Positions 52,336-60,333 of a stretch of 64,000 bases of DNA are shown one piece after another. The position numbers and the translations under genes are program-made. The notes beneath the pieces were generated by a model. It was not told where the DNA came from and made no database searches. It saw nothing but the letters and a program-made list of their open reading frames with translations. The stretch spans positions 1-64,000 of the forward strand of contig NZ_CABIKE010000011.1 of NCBI RefSeq assembly GCF_902196135.1. Direction: 5' to 3'. The stretch comes from Helicobacter suis (GTDB lineage: Bacteria; Campylobacterota; Campylobacteria; Campylobacterales; Helicobacteraceae). Within the stretch, counting starts at the first letter, position 1. Each line of letters begins with the position of its first letter.

Positions 52336-53136
52336 CTATTCTTCTTTGATTGTATAGGCAATGGGAATGCGCAAACGCACGGTGTGTTTGGGAGCAGGGA
52401 AGAGTTTAGAAGCCTCTTTAACAGCCTGCAAGGCGGCATGGTTAAGAATATCTGAACCTGAGCTTTTAGAGATTTTAATATCCTCAGTGCTGCCATTAGC
52501 ATTGAGTACAAATTCAACCAAAACTTCCCCCTCAATGCCCCTTGCCATAGCCATGCGAGGGTAGCGGTTTTTAGATGAGATAGCCTGTTGAATTTGCATT
52601 AAAAAGGCATCGCTAACCCCTTGATTATACGCTAGGCTTGCCTTAGCCCCTTCTGCTGTCTGGTTAGATTGCTCTACCTTCTTCTCTTTAGGTGGCTCTT
52701 TGGCTGGTGGCGCTTTTTGAGGGGGCGCTTCTTTAGTTTCCTCCTTAGGCTGAGGTTTTTCCTCTACCTTAGGTTTAGGCTCAGGTTTGGGCTCAGGCGT
52801 GGGTTTAGGCTTTTCTTGTGGCTTAGGCTTTGGTTTAGGTTTAGGCTTAGGCTTGGGCTTTGGTTTGGGTTTTGGTTTAGGTTGTTCTTTAGGTTTATCT
52901 TTAGGTTTTTCTTGTACTTGTGGGGCTTGCTTAGCATGGCTAAGATGATTGGCATGTGTGTTGATACTAGCTAGGCTCATGGTTACAGATTGCGTACCTG
53001 CCTGAGCTATTTTTTGGATATGATTAGAGTTAGAAAAAAAAGCCCAAAGCGCCCCTGCGTATAAGATTAAAGTAATAAAAAAGCTAATCCAGGTTGCAGA
53101 CTTACTTTTTTTCTGTAGAGATGGAGAAGTTTTCAT
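52336..53136 (-). CDS. tonB: TonB energy-transducing protein
   Basis: Couples the inner-membrane proton force via ExbB-ExbD to outer-membrane receptors for iron, heme, nickel or cobalamin. The 266-residue protein has an N-terminal anchor (ATWISFFITLILYAGALWAF), a long rigid Lys-Pro/Glu-Pro spacer (about 75-150) and a C-terminal domain (SSKNRYPRMAMARGIEGEVL) ending with RIPIAYTIKEE. The ATG at 53136 begins MKTSPS, as in H. pylori TonB; a TTG at 53181 would add 15 residues inside exbD. It overlaps exbD by 35 bp. Confidence 0.93.
   Translation of the reverse strand: MKTSPSLQKKSKSATWISFFITLILYAGALWAFFSNSNHIQKIAQAGTQSVTMSLASINTHANHLSHAKQAPQVQEKPKDKPKEQPKPKPKPKPKPKPKPKPKPKPQEKPKPTPEPKPEPKPKVEEKPQPKEETKEAPPQKAPPAKEPPKEKKVEQSNQTAEGAKASLAYNQGVSDAFLMQIQQAISSKNRYPRMAMARGIEGEVLVEFVLNANGSTEDIKISKSSGSDILNHAALQAVKEASKLFPAPKHTVRLRIPIAYTIKEE
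52795..52905 (-). repeat. Lys-Pro coding repeat in tonB
   Basis: A run of near-identical 6-bp units (GGTTTAGGCTTAGGCTTG on the plus strand) encodes KPKPKPKP repeats of the TonB spacer. The unit is a multiple of three, so copy changes would lengthen or shorten the periplasm-spanning rod without a frameshift. Opposite-strand ORFs here are artefacts of this composition. Confidence 0.75.
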
Positions 53137-53491
53137 GGTTGTGTTCTTTGAGAATATCAATGATCTCAATGAAAGTACCAAATTTAGAATCTTTATCGCT
53201 ACGCAAATCTACAAGGGTTTTTGGATCTAGAGTAGAGATTAAGGCGCGTAACTGCTCTAAACTCTTTTGTTTATCATCTATAAAAATCCCATCGGATTTA
53301 TCTACCACAATTGTAACTTTCTTATCCTCTTTCCCTGCCTTTTCTGCACTAGAGGCGCTGGGTAAATTAACTTTGATTTTGCCCTGAGCGATGAAGGTAG
53401 AAACACTTAAAACTAATGCTAAAAGCACTAACATCACATCAATAAAGGGAACGATATTTAAACCATCGCCCCTTCTTAATTTGGCACGCAT
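53102..53491 (-). CDS. exbD: ExbD, TonB-system motor component
   Basis: A 129-residue membrane protein with one N-terminal helix (NIVPFIDVMLVLLALVLSVS) holding the proton-carrying aspartate, then a periplasmic domain (KVTIVVDKSDGIFIDDKQKS). It overlaps the exbB stop by 1 bp and tonB by 35 bp. Confidence 0.94.
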   Translation of the reverse strand: MRAKLRRGDGLNIVPFIDVMLVLLALVLSVSTFIAQGKIKVNLPSASSAEKAGKEDKKVTIVVDKSDGIFIDDKQKSLEQLRALISTLDPKTLVDLRSDKDSKFGTFIEIIDILKEHNHENFSISTEKK

Positions 53492-53943
53492 TAAGCCCTC
53501 TTTTTATGCGCTAATTTAAATTGCTCAGATAGCACATCAGTTTTACGCAACATCGCGTTATAAACAACCAAAGTTGGAATTGCCACCACCAAGCCAAAGG
53601 CTGTAGCTTTCAAAGCTAGAGATAACCCTAAAGTGATAGCCTTAGCATCTAGACCTGTAGAACTCGTACTCATATCATAAAAAGTAACCATCACCCCTAA
53701 AACCGTGCCCAAAAGCCCTACATAGGGTGCGTTAGAGTAGATAATATAAAGAGTGGTTAGATTTCTACTTAAATCTAAATCTAGGCGATCTGGATCGTCA
53801 TATAAACTAAAATCTAGTTTAGTATAAAAGATGATTCGCTCAATGGTAAACCATACCGCTATAAAGCTCATTAAACCTAGTGCCGAAAAAATGGCGATGT
53901 CTACATACTCGCCAATTAGCTTAACAGATAAACCAGAGTGCAT
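53491..53943 (-). CDS. exbB: ExbB, TonB-system proton channel
   Basis: A 150-residue, three-helix inner-membrane protein of the ExbB/TolQ/MotA family. Conserved parts are [40 protein letters not shown] and [20 protein letters not shown]. The ATG at 53943 has AAGGAT about 6 bases upstream; an ORF start at 54009 would add 22 implausible residues overlapping the promoter. It heads exbB-exbD-tonB. Confidence 0.93.
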   Translation of the reverse strand: MHSGLSVKLIGEYVDIAIFSALGLMSFIAVWFTIERIIFYTKLDFSLYDDPDRLDLDLSRNLTTLYIIYSNAPYVGLLGTVLGVMVTFYDMSTSSTGLDAKAITLGLSLALKATAFGLVVAIPTLVVYNAMLRKTDVLSEQFKLAHKKRA

Positions 53944-53980
53944 GGCTATCCTTGTTGAAAAAGTTAAAAAAGAAGTGTTG

Positions 53981-54037
53981 ATTGTATTGGCTTTGTAATA
54001 AAAAGTCAATACAAAAAGCCCTATTATGACAATAATA
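53981..54037 (-). promoter_or_regulatory. Promoter and possible Fur site of exbB-exbD-tonB
   Basis: On the minus strand TTGACT (54004-54009) and TACAAT (53981-53986) are separated by 17 bases, a strong promoter 38 bp before exbB. Thirteen bases further upstream, TATTAT-TGTC-ATAATA (54022-54037) is a perfect 6-bp inverted repeat, similar to H. pylori Fur boxes (TAATAATnATTATTA). Iron repression of the TonB genes would be expected. Confidence 0.55.
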
Positions 54038-54057
54038 ATAAATACGATTCTAAGAAT

Positions 54058-55050
54058 TTAGAATAAAAAGGCATAACTAACATAAAATTGGCTTTGTGCA
54101 GAAATACTTAGGGTTTGCTTGATAGTTTGTTGGGTACCGGGATTATTATTTCCATAGTTATACCAATTTTGGGCGGTAATTTTATAGTAGGGAATCTTCC
54201 AGCCTAAATTAAAGCGGTTATGTCTTCCTAAATATAATTGGTAGCCCACATTCACATAAAAGCCATTGCCAGCGGTAAAAAAGCGGGTTTTTTGTATATG
54301 GCCTTTGCTAAGAGAAGATCCACCCAGAGTACTTAAAGCTTGGTTGTTAAAATCATCGCTCCAAAGCATCGCATACTCCACACCCCCGCCTACAAAAACC
54401 CCCATTTTAAAAAAGAACATTTTAGAATAAAGGCGTTTGATCCAGTAATCAAGGGGGATATTCAGAAAAAAATCTACATTAAGCCCTAGAGTAACCAAGT
54501 TAGCCGGCCGTTGTAATAAAATCTCTTGCGGGTTTGGTGTAGGGCATAATCCTAGAGGGTTAGTTGTACTTAGAGTAGCACAAGGGGAGGCATAATCGCT
54601 GGGGATACTCCCCCCAATGACTTGATTATTGTTAGAATTAATGGCTTTAATGGATTGTGGGTTATAGTTTTGCCCCCCTTGATTTTGAATCTTATAACGA
54701 CTCCCTAAATTAGCCTGTGCGTATTCAATAGTCCCATAAACACGAATCCCACTAATGGCCAATTTATCAAAAAAGATTTCATCGCCTAGCGTGTAAGTAA
54801 AGGCTGGACTAAGTGTATTGGATTTATAAAAACCTACAATTTTATTTTCTTTACATAATTCATTAGGGCAAACAAAAGTACCATTTGGCATAGTGCTAGG
54901 ATTTTGCATGCTCACTTGTTGACTCAAGGTGCTAGCAGAATTTTTAATATAACCCAGACGCACACCGGTAAAGACATGGTTTTTAACTGCCCCTAAAAAC
55001 TGGCAACAAAGCACACTTGAGATAACAAAAAATACAAGGCTTTTGTTCAT
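54058..55050 (-). CDS. Helicobacter outer-membrane protein (Hop/Hof-like)
   Basis: A 330-residue beta-barrel protein. The signal peptide is KSLVFFVISSVLCCQFLGA. The body alternates hydrophobic strands and Asn/Gln/Ser-rich loops, and the protein ends SQFYVSYAFLF, the aromatic terminal strand of a barrel. Two Cys pairs (CPNELC and CATLSTTNPLGLC) sit in loops. No transport motif is apparent. It follows dus without a gap. It might be an adhesin or porin of the Hof or Hor group; the exact subfamily is uncertain. Confidence 0.75.
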   Translation of the reverse strand: MNKSLVFFVISSVLCCQFLGAVKNHVFTGVRLGYIKNSASTLSQQVSMQNPSTMPNGTFVCPNELCKENKIVGFYKSNTLSPAFTYTLGDEIFFDKLAISGIRVYGTIEYAQANLGSRYKIQNQGGQNYNPQSIKAINSNNNQVIGGSIPSDYASPCATLSTTNPLGLCPTPNPQEILLQRPANLVTLGLNVDFFLNIPLDYWIKRLYSKMFFFKMGVFVGGGVEYAMLWSDDFNNQALSTLGGSSLSKGHIQKTRFFTAGNGFYVNVGYQLYLGRHNRFNLGWKIPYYKITAQNWYNYGNNNPGTQQTIKQTLSISAQSQFYVSYAFLF

Positions 55051-56040
55051 CTAAAGGCTTTGGCGATTTAGAGTAATGATTTGTGGTAGGGGGCTAAGGG
55101 GTGCATGGGTGCTAAAAAAATCCTCAATCTGAGCGCGGCTCTGTGCCGGCAACACCATCGCATTCACAGCCGATCTAAAAGCCCCAGCCCCTACATGCCC
55201 TTTGGCATAGGCATGGAGATTTTTTCTAAACATGACAACCCCCCTATCCCCATAAAAAGCCACCATTTTATCAAAATGCTCTAAGACTAAATCTTTTTTA
55301 AGAATCGCGGGTAATTCTTCAGTGTTATGTTTGATTTGCCAAAAAATCCAAGGCTGAACTAGCGAGGATCGCCCAATCATCACCCCATTAGCCCCTGTAT
55401 ATTCTAACACCTCCCTAGCCTTTTTAGGGCTATCAATTTCTCCATTAGCAATCAATGGTTTATGGAGTATTTGGCGCATTAAGCGCACGCTTTCATAATC
55501 AATGCGCTCTTTTTTATAGCGATCAGAACGAGTACGCGCGTGCACCACCACAAAATCCACCGGCGCATCATTGAGAGCATGGGCGATCTCTAATGGAATT
55601 TTTTCATCAAATCCCAAACGCACTTTTACACTGGTATAGGGCTTATTGGTGGTTATTTTGATTAATTCTAAAAGTTTAACCAAATGTTTTAAATCCTTAA
55701 GTAGCCCGCTACCATTGCCGTGATTAGCCACCTTAGGCGCTGGGCAACCGCAATTAAAATCTAAAATATCAATCCCTGTAGTGGTATTGAGTAATTCTAC
55801 TGCTTGTTTGACAACCTCCATTTTAGACCCAGCAATTTGTACACTAAAAGGGCTTTCCTCGGGAGATTTTTGTAACATTTTACTGGTTTTATCAAAGGCA
55901 TGTATTAAAGCATGGCTACTAATCATTTCACTCACCGTTACATCTACCCCAAAGCGCTTAACCACACTTCTAAAGGGTAAATCCGTATAGCCTGCTAAGG
56001 GCGCTAAAAACAGCAAATCCTTAAACACTAATTTTTCCAT
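55051..56040 (-). CDS. dus: tRNA-dihydrouridine synthase
   Basis: FMN enzyme reducing uridines in tRNA D-loops. The 329-residue TIM-barrel protein shows APLAGYTDLPFRSVVKRFGV, FNCGCPAPKVANHGNGSGLL with the catalytic cysteine, VHARTRSDRYKKERIDYESV and GANGVMIGRSSLVQPWIFW. The ATG at 56040 starts MEKLVFKDL; an ORF start at 56094 adds 18 residues overlapping the next gene. It begins 5 bp before the end of the nucleotidyltransferase gene. Dus subfamily (A, B or C) not resolved. Confidence 0.9.
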   Translation of the reverse strand: MEKLVFKDLLFLAPLAGYTDLPFRSVVKRFGVDVTVSEMISSHALIHAFDKTSKMLQKSPEESPFSVQIAGSKMEVVKQAVELLNTTTGIDILDFNCGCPAPKVANHGNGSGLLKDLKHLVKLLELIKITTNKPYTSVKVRLGFDEKIPLEIAHALNDAPVDFVVVHARTRSDRYKKERIDYESVRLMRQILHKPLIANGEIDSPKKAREVLEYTGANGVMIGRSSLVQPWIFWQIKHNTEELPAILKKDLVLEHFDKMVAFYGDRGVVMFRKNLHAYAKGHVGAGAFRSAVNAMVLPAQSRAQIEDFFSTHAPLSPLPQIITLNRQSL

Positions 56041-56045
56041 AAACT

Positions 56046-57269
56046 CTATTTTAACGCATATTCTCTTAAATCTTTGATCCATTTTTGAGCCCATTCTAAC
56101 AACGCCCCTAGCTCATTTTTAACCCGCTCTTGCACCACCTCTTTTAAACAAGCTTGTAAACACGCTCCAATTTCTGCACCTCTTAGCCCTAGATTTTTGA
56201 GATGATCACCTTTAAGGGCTAAAAAATGTAAAGAATAAACTTCTTTTTGCATGCCAATTACTTTAAAATGCGCGTATAAAGCACGGCTTAAAAGTACATC
56301 ACTAGCCTGTAGCCACCCTAGCCATGCTCTAAATTGACTCAAACTTAAAACCTGTAATTGTTGTTTAACCCAAATTTTAGAGTCTTGCGGATTAATTTTA
56401 GTGTATGGGTGTAATTTGTTAAGGGTTAGAATGAATTGTTTAGGGGCTTTCAAGTTTTTTAAGCAAGCTTGCATGCTTGATTGATCGCAATTTTGATAGA
56501 TCAATAAAAGCCGCGCTACTAAATTAGGGGGTATGCATGAGAGCTTGGTTAAAAGTTTACTATCTAAACTTCCAAAAATGCGCTCTAAAAGGCTGTGATA
56601 ACGCATACAGACATCAGAAACGTTAAAACCTACCAACAACCTAGAGCATTCATGCCAAATGCGCTCTTTACTGATTTTGTCTAATAAATTTGCTTGATCA
56701 AAGAGCGCGTTCTCACTTTTAATATCTAGTTTAAAACCTAGAGTACTGGCAAAACGCATAGCCCTTAAAATGCGCAAAGCATCTTCTTCTAAACGCACGG
56801 AAGGCACACCCACAAAAACAAGTTTGTGATCTTTTAAATCCTGTAGCCCTCCATGTAAATCTAAAAGCCCTTTTTTAGGGTGAAAGGCTAACGCGTTAAT
56901 CGTTAAATCGCGGCGACTCAAATCTGATTCAAGTGAGTTAACAAAACTGACTCTTGGGTGGCGGTGGTTGGTATAATCAAACTCTAATCTATAAGTGGTT
57001 ATTTCAAAAAACTGCCCCCTGTATAAAATCCCTAGAGTACCAAATTTTAAACCCACAAGGCTAGTTTGCATTTTGGGTTGTAAAAGGGTTAATAATTGTT
57101 CTGGCGTAGCATTTGTAGCTAAATCATAATCCTTAGGCTTTTTATTAAGCAGTAAATCGCGCACACTTCCCCCCACCACCACAGCTTCAAACCCACCTTG
57201 TTCAATCAAATCTAATAATTCTAAGAGTGCATGAGGGAGAGTTAAAGCATAGGTTAAATCCCAACCCAC
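56046..57269 (-). CDS. CCA-adding or poly(A) nucleotidyltransferase
   Basis: Adds CCA to tRNA 3' ends, or A tails to RNA. The N-terminal catalytic domain shows AVVVGGSVRDLLLNKKPKDY then DLATNA, with the catalytic DYD, and ESDLSRRDLTINALAFH. EEDALRILRAMRFASTLGF is the base-recognition neck. The C-terminal half is a poorly conserved helical domain. GTG at 57269 has AAAGGA 7 bases upstream; a TTG at 57275 is too close. Only one such gene is in the window, so I cannot tell cca from pcnB; CCA addition is essential and likely. Confidence 0.82.
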   Translation of the reverse strand: MGWDLTYALTLPHALLELLDLIEQGGFEAVVVGGSVRDLLLNKKPKDYDLATNATPEQLLTLLQPKMQTSLVGLKFGTLGILYRGQFFEITTYRLEFDYTNHRHPRVSFVNSLESDLSRRDLTINALAFHPKKGLLDLHGGLQDLKDHKLVFVGVPSVRLEEDALRILRAMRFASTLGFKLDIKSENALFDQANLLDKISKERIWHECSRLLVGFNVSDVCMRYHSLLERIFGSLDSKLLTKLSCIPPNLVARLLLIYQNCDQSSMQACLKNLKAPKQFILTLNKLHPYTKINPQDSKIWVKQQLQVLSLSQFRAWLGWLQASDVLLSRALYAHFKVIGMQKEVYSLHFLALKGDHLKNLGLRGAEIGACLQACLKEVVQERVKNELGALLEWAQKWIKDLREYALK

Positions 57270-57284
57270 TGACAAGTCCTTTGC

Positions 57285-57307
57285 TATAATTCTCTCATTT
57301 TAGTATA
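57285..57307. promoter_or_regulatory. Divergent promoters between the nucleotidyltransferase and queC
   Basis: For queC, the extended -10 TGCTATAAT ends at 57290 on the plus strand. For the minus-strand gene, TATACT occupies 57302-57307. They overlap within a 48-bp divergent gap, so initiation from one may hinder the other. Confidence 0.5.
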
Positions 57308-57317
57308 AAGAGCCACC

Positions 57318-58046
57318 ATGAAATCCTTTGATTTACAAAGTTTACTAACCAAGCGCTATAAAAGTAGTTGTGTACTTTGCTTTAGTGGAGGACAGGATAG
57401 CACGACTCTAGCTTTATGGAGTTTATCTGCCTTTGAAAAAACCTATTTACTCGGTTTTGATTATGCCCAAAAGCATAGTATAGAGCTACAACAAGCCACA
57501 AAAATTGCCACAGAGTTAAAGTTACCCTTTAAAATTCTTAGTTTAGATTTTTTACAAGAATTAAGTAATTCTGCTCTCTTTAAAAAAAGCCCCCAATCAA
57601 TCCAAGCCCCGCACATGAAAAACCCACAATTACCCGCCTCCTTTGTACCTGACCGTAACGCTTTATTCATCACTCTTGCCCACGCCTATGCTTTTAATTT
57701 AGGGGCTTTTTTTGTACTCTTAGGCATTTCTGAGCAAGATTACAGCGGCTATTTTGATTGCCGCCAAAATTTTTTAGAAAGTTTACAAACTTCTTTAAAT
57801 CTAGGCGCTTTTGGCACTCCTAAGGGGATTACTTTACTAGCCCCTTTCATGTTTATAGACAAAGCCCAAGAATTTGCTTTAGCCCAAAAATTAGGGTTTT
57901 TAGATTTTATTTTAGAGCAAACCCATACCTGTTATATCGGGGATCGCAGCACCCGCCACCCTTATGGCTATGGCTGTGGTACATGCCCGGCTTGTCTTTT
58001 AAGGCAAAAGGGTTATGAAAACTTTTTAAAAGAATCTAATAAATAA
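57318..58046 (+). CDS. queC: 7-cyano-7-deazaguanine (preQ0) synthase
   Basis: Converts carboxydeazaguanine to preQ0 in queuosine synthesis. The 242-residue ATP-pyrophosphatase shows CFSGGQDSTTLALWSL (P-loop), FVPDRNALFITLAHAYA and the zinc site CYIGDRSTRHPYGYGCGTCP with AC next. No other queuosine genes lie in the window. Confidence 0.95.
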   Translation: MKSFDLQSLLTKRYKSSCVLCFSGGQDSTTLALWSLSAFEKTYLLGFDYAQKHSIELQQATKIATELKLPFKILSLDFLQELSNSALFKKSPQSIQAPHMKNPQLPASFVPDRNALFITLAHAYAFNLGAFFVLLGISEQDYSGYFDCRQNFLESLQTSLNLGAFGTPKGITLLAPFMFIDKAQEFALAQKLGFLDFILEQTHTCYIGDRSTRHPYGYGCGTCPACLLRQKGYENFLKESNK

Positions 58047-58076
58047 AATTGATACTATAAGACTAAAGTTTTATGC

Positions 58077-58082
58077 TATAAT
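58077..58082 (+). promoter_or_regulatory. Extended -10 promoter of cbpA-hspR
   Basis: TG-C-TATAAT ends at 58082, 26 bases before the ATG. In H. pylori this operon is autoregulated by HspR. I do not see a clean HAIR palindrome (CTTGAGT-N7-ACTCAAG) here, so any operator must be diverged or lie further upstream. Confidence 0.5.
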
Positions 58083-58108
58083 AGCTTTATATTTTTTAAA
58101 GGATATAC

Positions 58109-58972
58109 ATGGGAAAAAGTTTATACGCGACCTTAGAGGTGAGCGAGCAAGCCAGCAATGAGGAAATCAAAAAATCCTACCGCAGGCTAGCGCGCAAATA
58201 CCACCCCGATCTCAATAAGGGTAAGGAAGCTGAGGAAAAATTTAAAGAGATCAACGCTGCTTATGAAATTTTAAGCGATCCACAAAAGCGCGCCCAATAC
58301 GATCAATTTGGCGATAACATGTTTGGAGGGCAGAATTTTAGCGATTTTGCGCGTTCTCAAGGCAAGGGCGCTAATTTTGATGATATTTTAGCCCAAATCT
58401 TTGGTCGTGGAGGATTTGGAGGAGGTGGTTTTGGGCATGGAGGTTTTGCAGACTTTGGAGGGTTTAATTTTGCTGAAAATTTAGATATTCATGCAGAAAT
58501 CCAAATTAGTCTACAAGAAGCTGTTTTAGGTGCTAAACGATCTATCAAACTCAACCACGATAGTTTTGAGATTAAAATCCCTGCTGGAGTTAAAGAAGGG
58601 GAAGTTTTGCGCGCTAAAGGTAAGGGGCGTACTCAGGGAGGATTAAGAGGCGATGTACTTTTAAAAGTACATGTACTAGAAGATGGCACTTATACCCGTA
58701 GCGGTGATGATCTGATTAAAGATTTTGATTTGCCCTTAAAAACAGCTCTTTTTGGAGGCAAAATACAAGTCCCCACTTTACATAAAGAAATTGCTCTTAA
58801 AATCCCACCCAATACGAAAAATGCCCAAAAATTCCGCATTAAAGGGCTTGGGGTGAAGAATCGAAAGAGTGCAGAAATGGGGGATTTGTATTTAAAAGCC
58901 CATGTGATTTTGCCCCATACAGATACTTTAAGTGCAGATGTGAAACAAGTTTTACAAGAACAATTACCCTAA
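58109..58972 (+). CDS. cbpA: DnaJ-like co-chaperone CbpA
   Basis: J-domain co-chaperone that activates DnaK and, in H. pylori, also modulates HspR. Residues 1-70 form the J domain with [16 protein letters not shown] (the HPD motif). A Gly/Phe-rich stretch (about 95-130) precedes two C-terminal beta domains. There is no cysteine zinc domain, which separates CbpA from DnaJ. The 287-residue length is typical. AAAGGAT is upstream; hspR follows 9 bp later. Confidence 0.93.
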   Translation: MGKSLYATLEVSEQASNEEIKKSYRRLARKYHPDLNKGKEAEEKFKEINAAYEILSDPQKRAQYDQFGDNMFGGQNFSDFARSQGKGANFDDILAQIFGRGGFGGGGFGHGGFADFGGFNFAENLDIHAEIQISLQEAVLGAKRSIKLNHDSFEIKIPAGVKEGEVLRAKGKGRTQGGLRGDVLLKVHVLEDGTYTRSGDDLIKDFDLPLKTALFGGKIQVPTLHKEIALKIPPNTKNAQKFRIKGLGVKNRKSAEMGDLYLKAHVILPHTDTLSADVKQVLQEQLP

Positions 58973-58981
58973 GGAATAAAC

Positions 58982-59347
58982 ATGGTTGATTATGATGCAC
59001 CTCTTTACTTAATTAGTGTGGTAGCCAAAATGTTAGATGTCCATCCCCAGACTCTGCGCCAGTATGAAAAAGAAGGGCTAGTTGAACCCAAACGCACAGA
59101 TGGGAAAGTACGGCTATACTCCCAAAGGGATATGGATAAGATCAAAACCATTTTGCGCTTAACTAGGGATATGGGCGTTAATTTAGCAGGGGTGGATATT
59201 ATTTTGCGCCTTAAAGAGCGATTAGACGAGTTAGATAGCCTTAATGAGCAATTACAAACACACATGCAACAAAGTACGCCAAGTAGATCCCAAACCAAAC
59301 AAATTCAAAAAACATCTTATGAATTAATTTTATTTAAAAAAACCTAA
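58982..59347 (+). CDS. hspR: Heat-shock repressor HspR (MerR family)
   Basis: Represses heat-shock operons such as cbpA-hspR and groESL in H. pylori. The 121-residue MerR-type protein starts with a helix-turn-helix (LISVVAKMLDVHPQTLRQYE), then GLVEPKRTDGKVRLYSQRD, a dimer coiled coil and a Ser/Gln/Lys-rich tail. It is convergent with the methyltransferase gene, overlapping it by 4 bp. H. pylori has a helicase gene after hspR; here that place is taken by the convergent gene. Confidence 0.92.
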   Translation: MVDYDAPLYLISVVAKMLDVHPQTLRQYEKEGLVEPKRTDGKVRLYSQRDMDKIKTILRLTRDMGVNLAGVDIILRLKERLDELDSLNEQLQTHMQQSTPSRSQTKQIQKTSYELILFKKT

Positions 59348-60333
59348 TTGCCTACAATAAGCCCTTTAAAGCGCTCGCCAAACCCTTCAGGGTTAATAAG
59401 AGCGCGGGCTTTCATGCTTTCTCTTTGGTAGGTTGTAAAGGGCGCGTTAGCGTGGAATAATTCTAATAGAGACGCTAACCCCATTTTTAAAAGAGTCGCG
59501 CTTTGCGTGCTGTAAAAAAGGGTGTGTGCTCCTTGAGCTAAAAAGAGTGTTTCTAAGAGTTTAAAGTCTACATCATAGGTTAGATCAATTTTTTGGTAGT
59601 ATTCTTGCAAATTGTCTAAAATTTCCTCAAAACTAAGAACTTTGTGTTTTCTGTAGCCTCTTAAACTAATCCCCCCATAACTCCCATATTGCCCATAATC
59701 AAAACTAACCATGACCCATTTTTTACCCCGCAACTGGTTGCATAAATTAGTAATATAATCTCCCCATAAAGGCAAACAATCTGATTTTATAGCCGGATAA
59801 AATGCTTTTATTTGGTACATTTCCTCAGGGCTTAAATTTTGCCATACAGGCTTAAAATGAGAAATATACAATTTCTTAGAGTTATCAATAACTTCGCATG
59901 GAAAACTATCCCATAATTCATTGCAATAAATAAAAACAGATTGAGAAAGGTTTAAATTTTCTAAGTAAGCCACGCATTCAAGATCAACCCCTCTTTTGGC
60001 TAATCTTTCTTTTTGTAAATTAGCTAGTCTATCTAAAGGTTCTATACTGATAAATCTTATGTGCTCTAGCACGCCTTGACTTAAATCTTTTAAAAACCCC
60101 ACTACATCGCTTAATAATAACCCCTCTCCTGCCCCTATTTCTACAACACTTAAAGGCAAAGAAAGCCGCCCACTCTCTAATAAGGATAATAAATAAAACG
60201 CTAGCGTACCCCCAAAAAAAGCGCTACTATTTACAGCTGTATAAAAATCCCCTTGCATGCCAATTAATGCATGCCTATAGTAGCCATTCTCACCATATAA
60301 CCACTCTTGCATGCACTGGCTAAAACTCTGCAT
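59344..60333 (-). CDS. SAM-dependent methyltransferase, MidA/NDUFAF7-like
   Basis: A 329-residue protein with a Rossmann methyltransferase core: VVEIGAGEGLLLSDVVGFLK is the SAM loop (about 65-84) and FISIEPLDRLANLQKERLA the next strand. IYCNELWDSFPCEVI and WVMVSFDYGQYGSYGGISLR match the MidA/NDUFAF7 family, whose mitochondrial member methylates an arginine in respiratory complex I. Its bacterial target is unknown. Its start overlaps the uvrB stop by 1 bp, as in H. pylori, and it overlaps hspR by 4 bp. Confidence 0.82.
   Translation of the reverse strand: MQSFSQCMQEWLYGENGYYRHALIGMQGDFYTAVNSSAFFGGTLAFYLLSLLESGRLSLPLSVVEIGAGEGLLLSDVVGFLKDLSQGVLEHIRFISIEPLDRLANLQKERLAKRGVDLECVAYLENLNLSQSVFIYCNELWDSFPCEVIDNSKKLYISHFKPVWQNLSPEEMYQIKAFYPAIKSDCLPLWGDYITNLCNQLRGKKWVMVSFDYGQYGSYGGISLRGYRKHKVLSFEEILDNLQEYYQKIDLTYDVDFKLLETLFLAQGAHTLFYSTQSATLLKMGLASLLELFHANAPFTTYQRESMKARALINPEGFGERFKGLIVGN

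Noticed and set aside
52669-52974. Plus-strand Leu/Arg/Phe-rich ORF opposite tonB
   Set aside because: It is an antisense artefact of the Lys-Pro repeat; no ribosome site or family resemblance.
58047-58108. HspR operator (HAIR palindrome) before cbpA
   Set aside because: No convincing CTTGAGT-N7-ACTCAAG-like repeat could be seen, only a promoter.
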